DNA of 64,000 nt from Deltaproteobacteria bacterium. Lineage in GTDB: Bacteria > Desulfobacterota > Desulfobacteria > Desulfobacterales > SpSt-501. The position numbers were made by a program, and so were the translations under genes. Location: NCBI GenBank assembly GCA_016219005.1, contig JACRCN010000004.1, forward strand, positions 1 through 64,000, in the 5' to 3' direction. The notes under the pieces are model-generated. The model ran no database searches, had not been told where the DNA came from, and was given only the letters and a program-made list of their open reading frames with translations. Shown here one piece after another: positions 1 through 8,605 of this stretch. Position 1 is the stretch's first letter, and the number at the start of each line of letters is the position of its first letter.

Positions 1-309
1 CACGCGAATATCAGAGTGGTCAAACGTCGACAAACTGGCCCCGTCTCTGTCTATGCTTTGAATTCATATTCGAAAAAAGACCCAAAAAAAGGGACAGGAA
101 ATTCTGTTTGCTATTGACAACTGTCAGCCATATCAGCAGGCTGCTGAAAAACCGCGCCCAAGCCGGGAACCGGCGTTGCACGGTTTTTGTAAATGCTCAC
201 ATCTTCTTGAATATGCTGCGCTTTTCAAAATGCCGTGCGCCTTGGCTGACGGCCAGATGCTCGTTTTCAACAGCCTGTTGGGTATCATAGCGGGAAATAG
301 CAGGAAATT
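1..309. other. Intergenic stretch at window edge, no gene
   Basis: I see no convincing gene here. The short open frames lack ribosome binding sites and overlap a repeat element at 137-277. The stop codon of the minus-strand phosphatase gene lies at 310. Confidence 0.6.
137..277. repeat. MITE-like element with terminal inverted repeats
   Basis: The ends are CAGGCTGCTGAAAA (137-150) and TTTTCAACAGCCTG (264-277). These are 14-base inverted repeats with one mismatch around a 141-bp unit with no coding capacity. Three internal words, GGCGTTGC (172), GCTTTTCA (220) and GTGCGCC (235), recur in the same order and nearly the same spacing at 12840, 12885 and 12898. This indicates a dispersed family. 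No transposase is nearby. Confidence 0.6.
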
Positions 310-2460
310 TCAACCCTGCGGGTGTGCGCAGCCGGAAAAGAGGGCCGCATGTCTGCGGATCGCAAGGAGGGTGATGTCATCGGCCGGCGACGCGGCCCCC
401 ACGTGCTGGTTCAAGGCGCTGACGATGCTGTCCACCAGGGCTTGAGTATCGTACCGGTTTTCCGACGACAGTCTCATCAGCCGCTCCTTTGAAAACGCGT
501 TCCCGGGGCCGTCGGTGGCATCGGTGATGCCGTCCGTGTACAGGACCAGGCGGTCGTCCGCTTCAATCGCGACGGAATCGGCCCGGAAGGGGGCGTCGGG
601 CAGCGCCCCGACGGGCAGGCCCGTGGTCTTGAGTTGGCGGATAATCTGGCCGTTGCGGATAAGCATGGGCGGCTCGTGGCCGCCGTTCACGTAGCGCAGC
701 TCCCCGGTGGCGGGGTTGAGGATGCCGAAAAACAGGGTGGCGAACATGCCGGCATCCCCGTGGATCCCGGCGATGTAGGCGTTCGTCTGCTGGACGGCGT
801 TCAGGACCACGCTCTGAGACCAGGAGGGATAGTCGGCGGGGTCCAGCCCCAGCTTGCCGGGATACTGCAGGGCATAGGCCCGGAGCAGGCTGCGGGTGAG
901 CGCCATGAACAGCGCCGAGCCCACACCGTGGTCGCATACGTCGGCGATGACGATGCCGGTGTAGCGGCCCTCGGCCATCGCGAACACATCGTAGAAGTCC
1001 CCCGACACCTGCCGGGCGGGCTGAAAGTGCGCTGCAATCTCCCAGCCGGCCGGAACGGGAAGTACGGCCGGCAGAAAGCCGGACTGGATCTTGCGGCCGA
1101 TCTCAAGCTCTCGCTCCGCGATCTGCCGCGCTTTCTCGATTTCCGCCCGAAGCCGGGCGTTTTCCACGGCGCGCCACGTGGACAGGCCAGCCCACCCGAA
1201 CAAGAGAATAGTAAGCGGCCGGACCACCGGGACGATCAGGTTTCCCTCCATTAAGGCGAAGCCTGCCGCGATCGCATAGACCCCGGCGACCCCGAGGGTC
1301 CCCGAGGCGGAGACGAGCGCCGAGCGGTGAAACGAAAGCGCCGTGACCGCGAGCAGCAGGGCGATCTCGATTCCGGCCGTACCGGCGGCGGGCAGCTCAC
1401 GAATGAAGCTTCCGGTCAGGATCGTGTTGACGGCGTTGGCGTGCACCCCGCTCAGCAGGTAGATCTCATCGATTGGCACCTGGCCCATGTCCGCCGATCC
1501 GGTCGAGATGTCGGACAGCAGCACCATCCGGCCGGAAAGCTCCTCCTGCCACTGCTCAAACAGATCCGGGTCGTCGGAGGCCAGGTAGATGTCCGAAAAA
1601 TTGTAGTGCTGCATGCTGCCCCACGGGCCCAAGAAGTTGATGCGCATGCAGCCCCGCGGGTCCAGAGGGATTGTGATGTCCTGTGGCGTGGACGCGCCCG
1701 GCCGGAGGGTATCCCGAAGGGTGAGCGACCCCGGGCCGAGAACGACCCGGTCCATCGGGACTTTTAGGAACTCACACAGGGATTTCAGCGCGAAGCTGGG
1801 ATAAAAGCCGCCTTCGACCCGCACGATGAGCGCCATGCGACGGATGACCCCGTCCGGGTCGGGCGTCAGCGTGAGGAAACCCGTCCCCCGGGATACCTGC
1901 GCCAGGGGCGCCAGGGTGATCAGCGGGTCGACACCGAAATAGAAGTGGCTCACCCCCTCGGAGCCCGGCAGCTTCCATGTGGAGAGCTCCAGGTAGTCGC
2001 GCAATTCCGGGTCTTGCGCCGCTTCCTCGGTCGGGGCAGGCCGGCCGGCCAACCGGAACGCCATCCCGAATACCACGTCCCCTGCCGCCTGCGTCGCTTC
2101 CATCAGCAGTCGGTCATTCTGCGCGCTGGTCTCGCCCACGAAAATGAAATCGCACATCTGCACGGCGACCTGCATGTCACCCAGGTTGCGGATAGCGCGG
2201 GCGTAGTGGGCGCGGGAGGGATGAAAGTCCTTCAAAGCCCGCAGGCTGGTGTTGTTCAGATCCACATGGACGATCGCGTCGTCATAGGGGGGCTTGAAAG
2301 CGGCGATCGAGGTCTTGAGAGCGAGGAACTGGTCATTCAGCCGCTCGTTCCAGGTGTCGAAAAGGGCTGGAAACAGGAAATGAAATAGGTGGACCGCTGC
2401 AAACACGCCTGCAGCCAGCAGCAGCGGCCTAACCCATTTCGCGCGGTCAGCGATGCTCAA
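310..2460 (-). CDS. CHASE2-domain SpoIIE/PP2C-type serine phosphatase
   Basis: A membrane-bound sensor phosphatase of 716 residues. There is one N-terminal membrane segment (about 12-32), an extracytoplasmic CHASE2 sensor (about 35-350), three closely spaced membrane helices (about 362-425), a short coiled coil (about 430-458), and a cytoplasmic SpoIIE/PP2C domain (about 470-705). The phosphatase metal-site motifs are SGDFYDVF near 486 and ADVCDHGVGSAL near 507; the latter has CDHG where many homologues have SGKG. Such proteins usually dephosphorylate an anti-sigma-factor antagonist, but no such partner is in this window. The start is TTG at 2460, overlapping the upstream DUF4384 gene by 14 bases, so the two genes are translationally coupled. 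The input signal is unknown. Confidence 0.88.
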   Translation of the reverse strand: MSIADRAKWVRPLLLAAGVFAAVHLFHFLFPALFDTWNERLNDQFLALKTSIAAFKPPYDDAIVHVDLNNTSLRALKDFHPSRAHYARAIRNLGDMQVAVQMCDFIFVGETSAQNDRLLMEATQAAGDVVFGMAFRLAGRPAPTEEAAQDPELRDYLELSTWKLPGSEGVSHFYFGVDPLITLAPLAQVSRGTGFLTLTPDPDGVIRRMALIVRVEGGFYPSFALKSLCEFLKVPMDRVVLGPGSLTLRDTLRPGASTPQDITIPLDPRGCMRINFLGPWGSMQHYNFSDIYLASDDPDLFEQWQEELSGRMVLLSDISTGSADMGQVPIDEIYLLSGVHANAVNTILTGSFIRELPAAGTAGIEIALLLAVTALSFHRSALVSASGTLGVAGVYAIAAGFALMEGNLIVPVVRPLTILLFGWAGLSTWRAVENARLRAEIEKARQIAERELEIGRKIQSGFLPAVLPVPAGWEIAAHFQPARQVSGDFYDVFAMAEGRYTGIVIADVCDHGVGSALFMALTRSLLRAYALQYPGKLGLDPADYPSWSQSVVLNAVQQTNAYIAGIHGDAGMFATLFFGILNPATGELRYVNGGHEPPMLIRNGQIIRQLKTTGLPVGALPDAPFRADSVAIEADDRLVLYTDGITDATDGPGNAFSKERLMRLSSENRYDTQALVDSIVSALNQHVGAASPADDITLLAIRRHAALFSGCAHPQG

Positions 2461-3142
2461 TGGAGAAGGTCCTGGTGTAGAACCCGGGCGCCGTGACTTC
2501 GGCCGCCAGCGGGGTGATGTCAGGGACGGCCGGAGAGCTCGACGGCTGTTGACCGCGCACGCTTCCCCCGATGCGGACCGGCTTTTCCGCCGGTGCAGAC
2601 AGCTGTCTGTGTTTCTGTCTCAGCCCTTTGATTTCATCCAGGATGGCATCGGTCGAAGACTGCACGTCCGCCTTGTCCTTTAGAGCCGTATGACGGGAGC
2701 ATAGCTCCTCCAGGCGGTCGAGGCGTTCCGCCGTCGCGATGAGGAAAAATTTCTCCTGCCCGGGGTGGGCGTCCAGCTCAAACCAATTGTTGCCTGCGGG
2801 GATGAACACCTGGGTCCCCGCGGCGACCTTGGCGGGCTTGCCCTCCGCCGGGAACAGGGTCGTCAGCTCCCCTTGGGAGCTGACATGCACCAGGTAGAAA
2901 TGCAGATCGCTCCTGGGTTCGAAAAACAGCTTCAGCCGGTCTCCGGCGCGCAGCGAGGTTTCATTTTGAACGGAAACGACTTTCCCTTTGCCCTGCGGGC
3001 CCGCGTAGGCCCCGAAAGCATAGAGAAAGCCGATGTTGCTCTTGCCTGGGGGAGTCTGGCCATAAGCGACCGCGGATGCAATGAAAATGACGGCAAGCGG
3101 GACGGTGATTCTCCTGGACAGCGTACCTATAAAATTGCGCAT
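2447..3142 (-). CDS. Exported DUF4384-family protein
   Basis: A 231-residue protein with an N-terminal signal peptide (hydrophobic core about 12-26, likely cut after AYG). It is followed by a DUF4384-like region of about 95 residues containing LRAGDRLKLFFEPRSD and YLVHVSSQGELTTLFP, typical of these beta-rich periplasmic domains. The C-terminal part is low complexity and charged. It is the first gene of a two-gene operon with the CHASE2 phosphatase, which suggests a role in envelope signalling, though this is inferred only from position. A promoter candidate lies at 3232-3261. Confidence 0.75.
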   Translation of the reverse strand: MRNFIGTLSRRITVPLAVIFIASAVAYGQTPPGKSNIGFLYAFGAYAGPQGKGKVVSVQNETSLRAGDRLKLFFEPRSDLHFYLVHVSSQGELTTLFPAEGKPAKVAAGTQVFIPAGNNWFELDAHPGQEKFFLIATAERLDRLEELCSRHTALKDKADVQSSTDAILDEIKGLRQKHRQLSAPAEKPVRIGGSVRGQQPSSSPAVPDITPLAAEVTAPGFYTRTFSIEHR

Positions 3143-3511
3143 ATTACCTCACCTGATGAAAGTCAAAGTGACGTCAATCGCACCCCTTTGAGATAGTGCC
3201 GAGGTTGAAAAATTTCATCTTTTTCAGCCCAATTTTAGAGAAACAGGTCGCAGGTTGTCAACACCCTATAAATTCGAGGACCTGAAATGCCCTAAAAAAG
3301 CCCCGATTTTTTATGCGCGCCCTCGCGTCAACGCCTTGGATGGCCATCAGCGCATGCAGGCTGCTTACGCAGAAACGCCAACCGGTTGACATAGATGGGT
3401 TCAAGATTAGCATTTCTTCACTACCGGCAACATTTTTCTCCCGCTCACCTGAATTTTGTGACTGACGCTGCGAGCCTGGTATCCCCGAGCAGCGTCAAAA
3501 AGGAGACCTCC
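3143..3511. other. Divergent intergenic region (369 bp)
   Basis: Non-coding space between the minus-strand DUF4384 gene and the plus-strand methyltransferase. It contains the minus-strand promoter candidate at 3232-3261. An open frame continuous with the methyltransferase extends into it from 3395, but the good ribosome binding site sits before 3512. No repeat or RNA gene was recognised. Confidence 0.6.
3232..3261 (-). promoter_or_regulatory. Sigma-70-type promoter for the DUF4384-CHASE2 operon
   Basis: On the minus strand a perfect -35 TTGACA (3261-3256) and a -10 TAAAAT (3237-3232) are separated by 18 bases, about 90 bases before the DUF4384 start codon. Confidence 0.55.
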
Positions 3512-4624
3512 ATGGACCCATCGACTACTGCTGAAGGCGATGAAAAAGAAAGAGGTAGTTTTGTCGAGCGCCTGCTGGCCTCGACAGGGGGCGCATTCGA
3601 TATATTCACCATTTACATCGGCGATCGCTTGGGATTCTACCGATCACTGGGCGAGCAGGGGCCCGCCACCTCCGGAGAGCTGGCCGCCCGCACCGGCGCC
3701 TACGAGCGCTACGTGCGCGAATGGCTGGAGCAGCAGACGGTGGCCGGCATCCTCAGGGTCGAGGACGAAAACGCCGATGCCCGCTCGCGCCGTTATCGGT
3801 TGCCGGCTGGCCACAAGGAAGTGCTGATCGATCGGGACAGTCTCGATTACTTGATGCCCTTGGTGCAGCTGGTGGCGGGAGCGGTCCGGCCGATGCACCA
3901 GGTGTTGAAGGCCTACCGCAGCGGGAAAGGCGTGCCCTATCCTTATTACGGCGCGGATTTCCGTGAAGGCCAGGCTGGAATGAGCCGGGCGATGTTTCTG
4001 CGCCAACTGGGGACGGAATGGCTGCCTTCGATTCCGGATGTTCACCAGCGTCTCATGTCGGATCCTCCTGCTCGGGTGGCCGATATCGGCTGCGGCGGCG
4101 CTTGGTCCAGCATCGGTATCGCCCACGCATATCCCAAGGTGCAGGTGGACGGCTATGACCTGGACGAGCCGTCGGTGACGCTGGCGCAGGCAAACGTGGC
4201 TGAAGCCGGCCTGGGCGAGCGCGTCTGCATCCAGCGCCGGGACGCCGCCGACCCGTCGCTCCGGGGCCGCTACGACTTGGTGACGGCCTTCGAGTGCGTG
4301 CATGACATGTCGAATCCGGTCGGCGCGCTGCGCACGATGCTGAGTCTTGCCCGGGACGGTGGGGCGGTCATCGTCATGGATGAACGCGTGGGCGACCGGT
4401 TTACCGCCAAGGGCAACGAGGTGGAATGGATGATGTACGGCTGGAGCGTGTTGCACTGCCTGCCGGTGGCCAAGGCCGATGTCCATTCGGCCGAGACCGG
4501 GACCGTGATGCGCACCGATACGCTCAAAAACTACGCCGCGGAGGCCGGTTTCTGCGACGTCGAAATCCTGCCTATCGACAACTTCTTCTTCCGGTTTTAC
4601 CGCTTGAAGGCGTTGTGCCGGTGA
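3512..4624 (+). CDS. Class I SAM-dependent methyltransferase with winged-helix N-terminus
   Basis: A 370-residue protein. An N-terminal winged-helix/dimerisation region (about 25-85, with ELAARTGAYERYVREWLEQQ) precedes a Rossmann methyltransferase domain. Motif I, VADIGCGGAWSSIGIA, is near residues 189-204, and the acidic residue after strand 2 lies in DGYDLDEPS. This arrangement matches the Rv2258c/O-methyltransferase-like class in which the winged helix shapes the substrate pocket. The substrate cannot be told from sequence. I chose ATG 3512 because AAGGAG lies at 3499-3504; the frame is open to 3395. The stop is only 6 bases from the convergent end of the next gene. Confidence 0.82.
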   Translation: MDPSTTAEGDEKERGSFVERLLASTGGAFDIFTIYIGDRLGFYRSLGEQGPATSGELAARTGAYERYVREWLEQQTVAGILRVEDENADARSRRYRLPAGHKEVLIDRDSLDYLMPLVQLVAGAVRPMHQVLKAYRSGKGVPYPYYGADFREGQAGMSRAMFLRQLGTEWLPSIPDVHQRLMSDPPARVADIGCGGAWSSIGIAHAYPKVQVDGYDLDEPSVTLAQANVAEAGLGERVCIQRRDAADPSLRGRYDLVTAFECVHDMSNPVGALRTMLSLARDGGAVIVMDERVGDRFTAKGNEVEWMMYGWSVLHCLPVAKADVHSAETGTVMRTDTLKNYAAEAGFCDVEILPIDNFFFRFYRLKALCR

Positions 4625-4630
4625 GAGTCT

Positions 4631-7600
4631 TCAATTCGCCGGCCCTTGCGCAGGCGGGCTGCCGCCTTCCCGGACCGGTGCTGCGGCGCCCTGAAAAGGC
4701 TGGGTTGTCGCCGGCTCCGTTGTGTGATCCGCGAAATTCTCCTCGAACGCCAGCCCTTTGATGCTCTCCAGGTATTCCTTGTAGCGGGACAGGTAGAAGG
4801 CGAGGGGGCGGGGGAAGTTGTCGCCCAGAATCCCATCGATGAAGAGCTGGCTGATCTCCCGGTGGCGCTCGAGCGTGAACTGGGAGCTCGCCAGTATCTG
4901 GCGCTCGTCCTCCGCCAGGGTCTGCACGAACCGGCGCAGGGCTTCCCGGGCGCGGGGCTGGTACATCCAGAAGTACAGCAGGTCCAGCGCATGGACCATG
5001 ATGATGTTTTCCAGGTCGCGCGCCTCGGCGTTGGCCTTCTGGGTGAAATTGGGCGAGCACTCCAGGATCTCGCGTGCCCGGACCTCCGGGTAGAGCAGCT
5101 CGAGCTGCGCATAGATGTCGAACAGTTGTTCGAATTTGAGCTTGTACTCGCGCAGGCGGGCGCGGATGTTGCGGTGGCGGTCCGCCAGGCCCTCGATGAA
5201 GCTGGCCGCCAGGTCCGAGGCCGCCTTGGAGATGATCGCGGCCCACAGCTGCAGGGTTGCGTCGACGCCGGCGACACCGGCGTACGTCAGGACGTCGGCG
5301 GCCAGGGCGTTGATGCCGATCGCGACGGGTATCGAGATCAGGCTGCGGAAAAAGTTTCCGTAGACGGCGCCCTTGGGCAGCCCGCGGAACAGGTTGTGGC
5401 TGACCAGGTAAACCCCGTTGGCCAGGGCCATGAATCCATACAGCAGGAAAGTGTGGGTACTCGTGGTGATGCCGAAACCGCGGTCCAGGATGACGGTCTT
5501 GACGACATAATCCAGAAGCGGCACGGAAAAGCCGGTGAACATCAGCGAATCGGCGATCCGGCTCCAGCTGACATAGTCGTTCCAGCGCAAGAGCGGCGAG
5601 CGCTGCAGGCCGCCGCCCCCCAGCACGGACTGCAGGATGTTGCGCAACCCGGTGATCCCGAACCAGACCAAGGCGCCGAAATAAGCCAGGAACCACCAGT
5701 CCTTGGTCAGGCTGAAGGTGAGGAAGGCCGGGATGAAGCCGATCAGCACCTTCAGCGTGTTCAGCAGGGGGGAGTTGAGATAGCGCCAGCGGAATCCGCC
5801 GCGGGCTTGCGCGGCCTCCGGAGGCTCGAGCGGAAACTCCCTTGCGGGCTTCTTCTGAACCCCGCCCAGCGTCACGATGTTGCCCGGGTGGGCCATGCGC
5901 GTGGCCGTGGTCTGAACCGACCAGCCCTCCCGCCAGCCGCTGCCCGGAATGCCGAACAGCGGGAGTGCGGCCGCCAGCAGCTGTAAAAGCCGGCCGGCCC
6001 GGGACGAGGCCTTGACGGGCACGAAGGTCAGGGTCTTGCAGGCCGTCATGTGCAGCGGGATGGTTTCACGCGTGTCATCCTCGCGACTGTTCCGGATCTC
6101 GTTGCGGGCCCGCCGGGGCAGCGTCTCCCGGATCGCGAGCCCCATGCCGTGGAAGCGCAGCGTGCGGCCGGTGGAGTCGCTGCCGATGCGGGCATCCAGA
6201 GGCTTTCCGGAATAATAGGATCTCAGCGTGTCTATGTCGTGCAGGATCGCCATCAGTTTATCGACCGGGGCGGCGTTGGCGGATGCGGCGTCTTGCTTGC
6301 GGCGGTGGATGATTTCTCGGATGACTTGTTTGAGATGGATCGCGCTGCCTTCGTTGATGGCCTGCATCAACCGGCTGATGCCCGCGATATGGGTGGTCTT
6401 GCCGGCGGTGTAGTCTTTCAGGTTGAACAGTTCCAGGCGCGTGATCATGCCCTGGCAGTCGTAGAGCAGCTCCAGGACATCCTCCACCTTCAGGTCGGTC
6501 AGGTTCAGGGTGACCCGCCGCCCGGAACGCAGCTGGGCCAGCCGGGACAGGATTTCATGGGGGTCCAGCCGCAGCAGCTCCGGCATGTCCGGCGAGTCGC
6601 TGGGGCGGTCCGGGTAGATGATCTCCGGATTCTGGGCCTTCTCCAGGTAACTTTCCACCAACGCTTCCAGGTCCATCTCGTTCAGCGAGCGGACCCATTC
6701 GCGGATGGCAGCCTGGCGTTCGGGCGAGGCCGCGGAAAGCTCGCCCCGCAGGGCGCTCATGCGCGCCTGCAGGGCCTGCATCAGCTTCTCGTACACGAAT
6801 TTCGCCAGGTGCAGCTTCGATTTTTGTCCGATCCCGACGTAGGCGAGAAACTCCTGCAGGTCGATCGCCGGCAGATCGACGCCGAGGCGCCGATTGAGGT
6901 CCAGGCGGTGCTCCTGGTTGAACTTGATGAGCAGGAAGACCACGTACTCCTGCTGGTAGCTGGAGGCTTGGCGGCCGGCTTCCATCATGGCCACCATCGG
7001 CGGTTCAACTAGAAAACACAGAAACTCCTGGGCATCCGCGAAGCCGCGCGGGGCCCAGATGAGCTGGATGTACTTATCGTGGAAGCGGGCGGAGAACTCG
7101 ATGCCGATGCGGACGTCGACGTCCATGATCCGGGCGGCTTCGAGCAGTTCGGCCGCGAACCGGGGCTCGATAAAATTGTAGTGGATGACCCGCAGCTCGC
7201 GGATACCCTTGATCCACGCATCCATGATGAGGTGGGTGGAGGATTTACGGCCCTTGGTGTTGACGTCGTGGACATGGTCGTCGAAGGCGACCTGGTTCCA
7301 TTCCTCGGGCATTTCCAGGAGGTGGTAATGCTTGAGCTGCCGGCGGACGATCCGCGGGTTGCCGGAAGCCGCCGACCGGAATTCGTGCGCCAGTTCGAGC
7401 TGCCGGGGGGTGTCGCCGTGGGCCCGGACCAACTCCTTCATGGTCTGCAGCAGCACCCGGGCGGTGTTTTTGGGCATGGGCCCTTCGGCCGTGTCGATCA
7501 CTTCGCTGCGCAGCGAGCGCAGCGCGTTGATACGGTCGTCCGCCCCGCCGACTTCGAGGGAGCTCAGAAGCTGGGCCACGGCAAAGGCTGTGCGCAGCCC

Positions 7601-7846
7601 CTTGCTTTCGGTCATCTCCTTGATACCGTTGGGGTGAAAATAGGGGAAAAAGGCTTTGCGGGTAAGCTTGGTCCGGTGCAGCACGTCGTTGACGATGCGG
7701 ATCAGCTCGTAGTCTCTTTTGTCAAAAAGAAAACGGGGCGCGGAAGTCTTGTTTCCCATGTTCTTGGCCCGACGCTTTGCGACTGCAGCCGCTTCGGCTC
7801 GTGAAATATACGGGTTCAATCGTTGATCAACAATAGAGAACAACAT
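4631..7846 (-). CDS. Large polytopic membrane protein of unknown function
   Basis: A 1071-residue protein that I do not recognise. The first ~600 residues look soluble and helix-rich. One segment (DVRIGIEFSARFHDKYIQL) faintly resembles the GIEF strand of PHP hydrolases, but a full metal-ligand set is not evident. The C-terminal half has about six hydrophobic segments, for example LKVLIGFIPAFLTFSL, WFLAYFGALVWFGI, TFLLYGFMALANGVYL and SLISIPVAIGINAL, followed by a charged tail of ~200 residues with RHRNIRARLREYKLKFEQL. The start at 7846 has a weak ribosome binding site; MGNKTS (about 7759) is an alternative. The gene stands alone, convergent with the methyltransferase. Confidence 0.75.
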   Translation of the reverse strand: MLFSIVDQRLNPYISRAEAAAVAKRRAKNMGNKTSAPRFLFDKRDYELIRIVNDVLHRTKLTRKAFFPYFHPNGIKEMTESKGLRTAFAVAQLLSSLEVGGADDRINALRSLRSEVIDTAEGPMPKNTARVLLQTMKELVRAHGDTPRQLELAHEFRSAASGNPRIVRRQLKHYHLLEMPEEWNQVAFDDHVHDVNTKGRKSSTHLIMDAWIKGIRELRVIHYNFIEPRFAAELLEAARIMDVDVRIGIEFSARFHDKYIQLIWAPRGFADAQEFLCFLVEPPMVAMMEAGRQASSYQQEYVVFLLIKFNQEHRLDLNRRLGVDLPAIDLQEFLAYVGIGQKSKLHLAKFVYEKLMQALQARMSALRGELSAASPERQAAIREWVRSLNEMDLEALVESYLEKAQNPEIIYPDRPSDSPDMPELLRLDPHEILSRLAQLRSGRRVTLNLTDLKVEDVLELLYDCQGMITRLELFNLKDYTAGKTTHIAGISRLMQAINEGSAIHLKQVIREIIHRRKQDAASANAAPVDKLMAILHDIDTLRSYYSGKPLDARIGSDSTGRTLRFHGMGLAIRETLPRRARNEIRNSREDDTRETIPLHMTACKTLTFVPVKASSRAGRLLQLLAAALPLFGIPGSGWREGWSVQTTATRMAHPGNIVTLGGVQKKPAREFPLEPPEAAQARGGFRWRYLNSPLLNTLKVLIGFIPAFLTFSLTKDWWFLAYFGALVWFGITGLRNILQSVLGGGGLQRSPLLRWNDYVSWSRIADSLMFTGFSVPLLDYVVKTVILDRGFGITTSTHTFLLYGFMALANGVYLVSHNLFRGLPKGAVYGNFFRSLISIPVAIGINALAADVLTYAGVAGVDATLQLWAAIISKAASDLAASFIEGLADRHRNIRARLREYKLKFEQLFDIYAQLELLYPEVRAREILECSPNFTQKANAEARDLENIIMVHALDLLYFWMYQPRAREALRRFVQTLAEDERQILASSQFTLERHREISQLFIDGILGDNFPRPLAFYLSRYKEYLESIKGLAFEENFADHTTEPATTQPFQGAAAPVREGGSPPAQGPAN

Positions 7847-8056
7847 AAATCCAACACGACTCTCACATAACGCTAACTAAATTCTAACATAATTCGGCAG
7901 CCGGAGCCAGCAGGCCCGACCCCGTCGAGCGGAGGGAGCGGCCGGCGCGGGGTGTTGTCCTGTCCATTGCAATTTCAGGACAACTTTTTTATCATTCTAA
8001 CCGTCAACAGGTTGGATTGGCCTGCGATGAGCTGACCCATTCTCTGCGAGACCCGC

Positions 8057-8431
8057 ATGAAATTGAGCAACAAAGAGTTCGACAAGATCGTCCAACGGGC
8101 GATCCGGCGGATTCCGGACGAGATCCGGCAGCACCTCGCCAACATCCTGATCACGGTTCAGCAATGGCCCGACCCCGGTCTGCTGGAGGAGATGGGGTAC
8201 CCGCCGGACGAGCCCCTGCTGGGGGTTTACTGGGGGGTTCCGCTGAACGAGCGCTCCGTTGCCGAGCCGCCGCTCTTCCCGGACACGATCTACATCTTCA
8301 AGGGGCCGCTGGAGGAGATGTGCACAAGCCTGGAGGATCTGGAGGAGGAGATCGAGATCACCGTGGTGCACGAAATCGCCCATTTCATCGGAATCAGCGA
8401 GGAGCGACTGGCGGAACTCGGCTACGAGTGA
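8057..8431 (+). CDS. Small zincin-like metallopeptidase family protein
   Basis: A 124-residue single-domain protein matching the minimal-gluzincin/zincin_1 family (PF06262 type). The HEIAH motif is at residues 105-109, followed by FIGISEERLAELGYE at the very C-terminus; the family normally has HExxHxxG with a downstream acidic residue. The length is typical (about 115-130). A substrate has not been established for most members. The gene stands alone, with only a weak ribosome binding site. Confidence 0.85.
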   Translation: MKLSNKEFDKIVQRAIRRIPDEIRQHLANILITVQQWPDPGLLEEMGYPPDEPLLGVYWGVPLNERSVAEPPLFPDTIYIFKGPLEEMCTSLEDLEEEIEITVVHEIAHFIGISEERLAELGYE

Positions 8432-8435
8432 AAGG

Positions 8436-8456
8436 GTGCAAGGGGTCGAGGGGCCA
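8436..8456. repeat. Copy of the TTCAAGGGGTCGA intergenic repeat
   Basis: The core TGCAAGGGGTCGAGG matches copies at 16008-16025, 16059-16083 (inverted) and 57911-57922. It lies directly after the stop codon of the zincin gene. Confidence 0.45.
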
Positions 8457-8605
8457 GGCCAAATAGGATTGGGTGAGGTATGGGGATAGACTCTTGAAAC
8501 CATCCGCTCGGAAAAGCATTCCGAATTTGCGCATAAACCCAATACGCGGGCGCCGATCTGAGCCCGGTGTAACTTTGCCTGTCCGGATTTGAATGGAGGG
8601 ATTTC

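Noticed and set aside
137-277. Possible small RNA or gene at the left edge
   Set aside because: The terminal inverted repeats and the shared words with other intergenic sites fit a repeat element better.
4646-5986. 446-codon plus-strand open frame opposite the 1071-residue gene
   Set aside because: It has no ribosome binding site and a repetitive Gln/Gly-rich composition; it is antisense to a coherent membrane protein.
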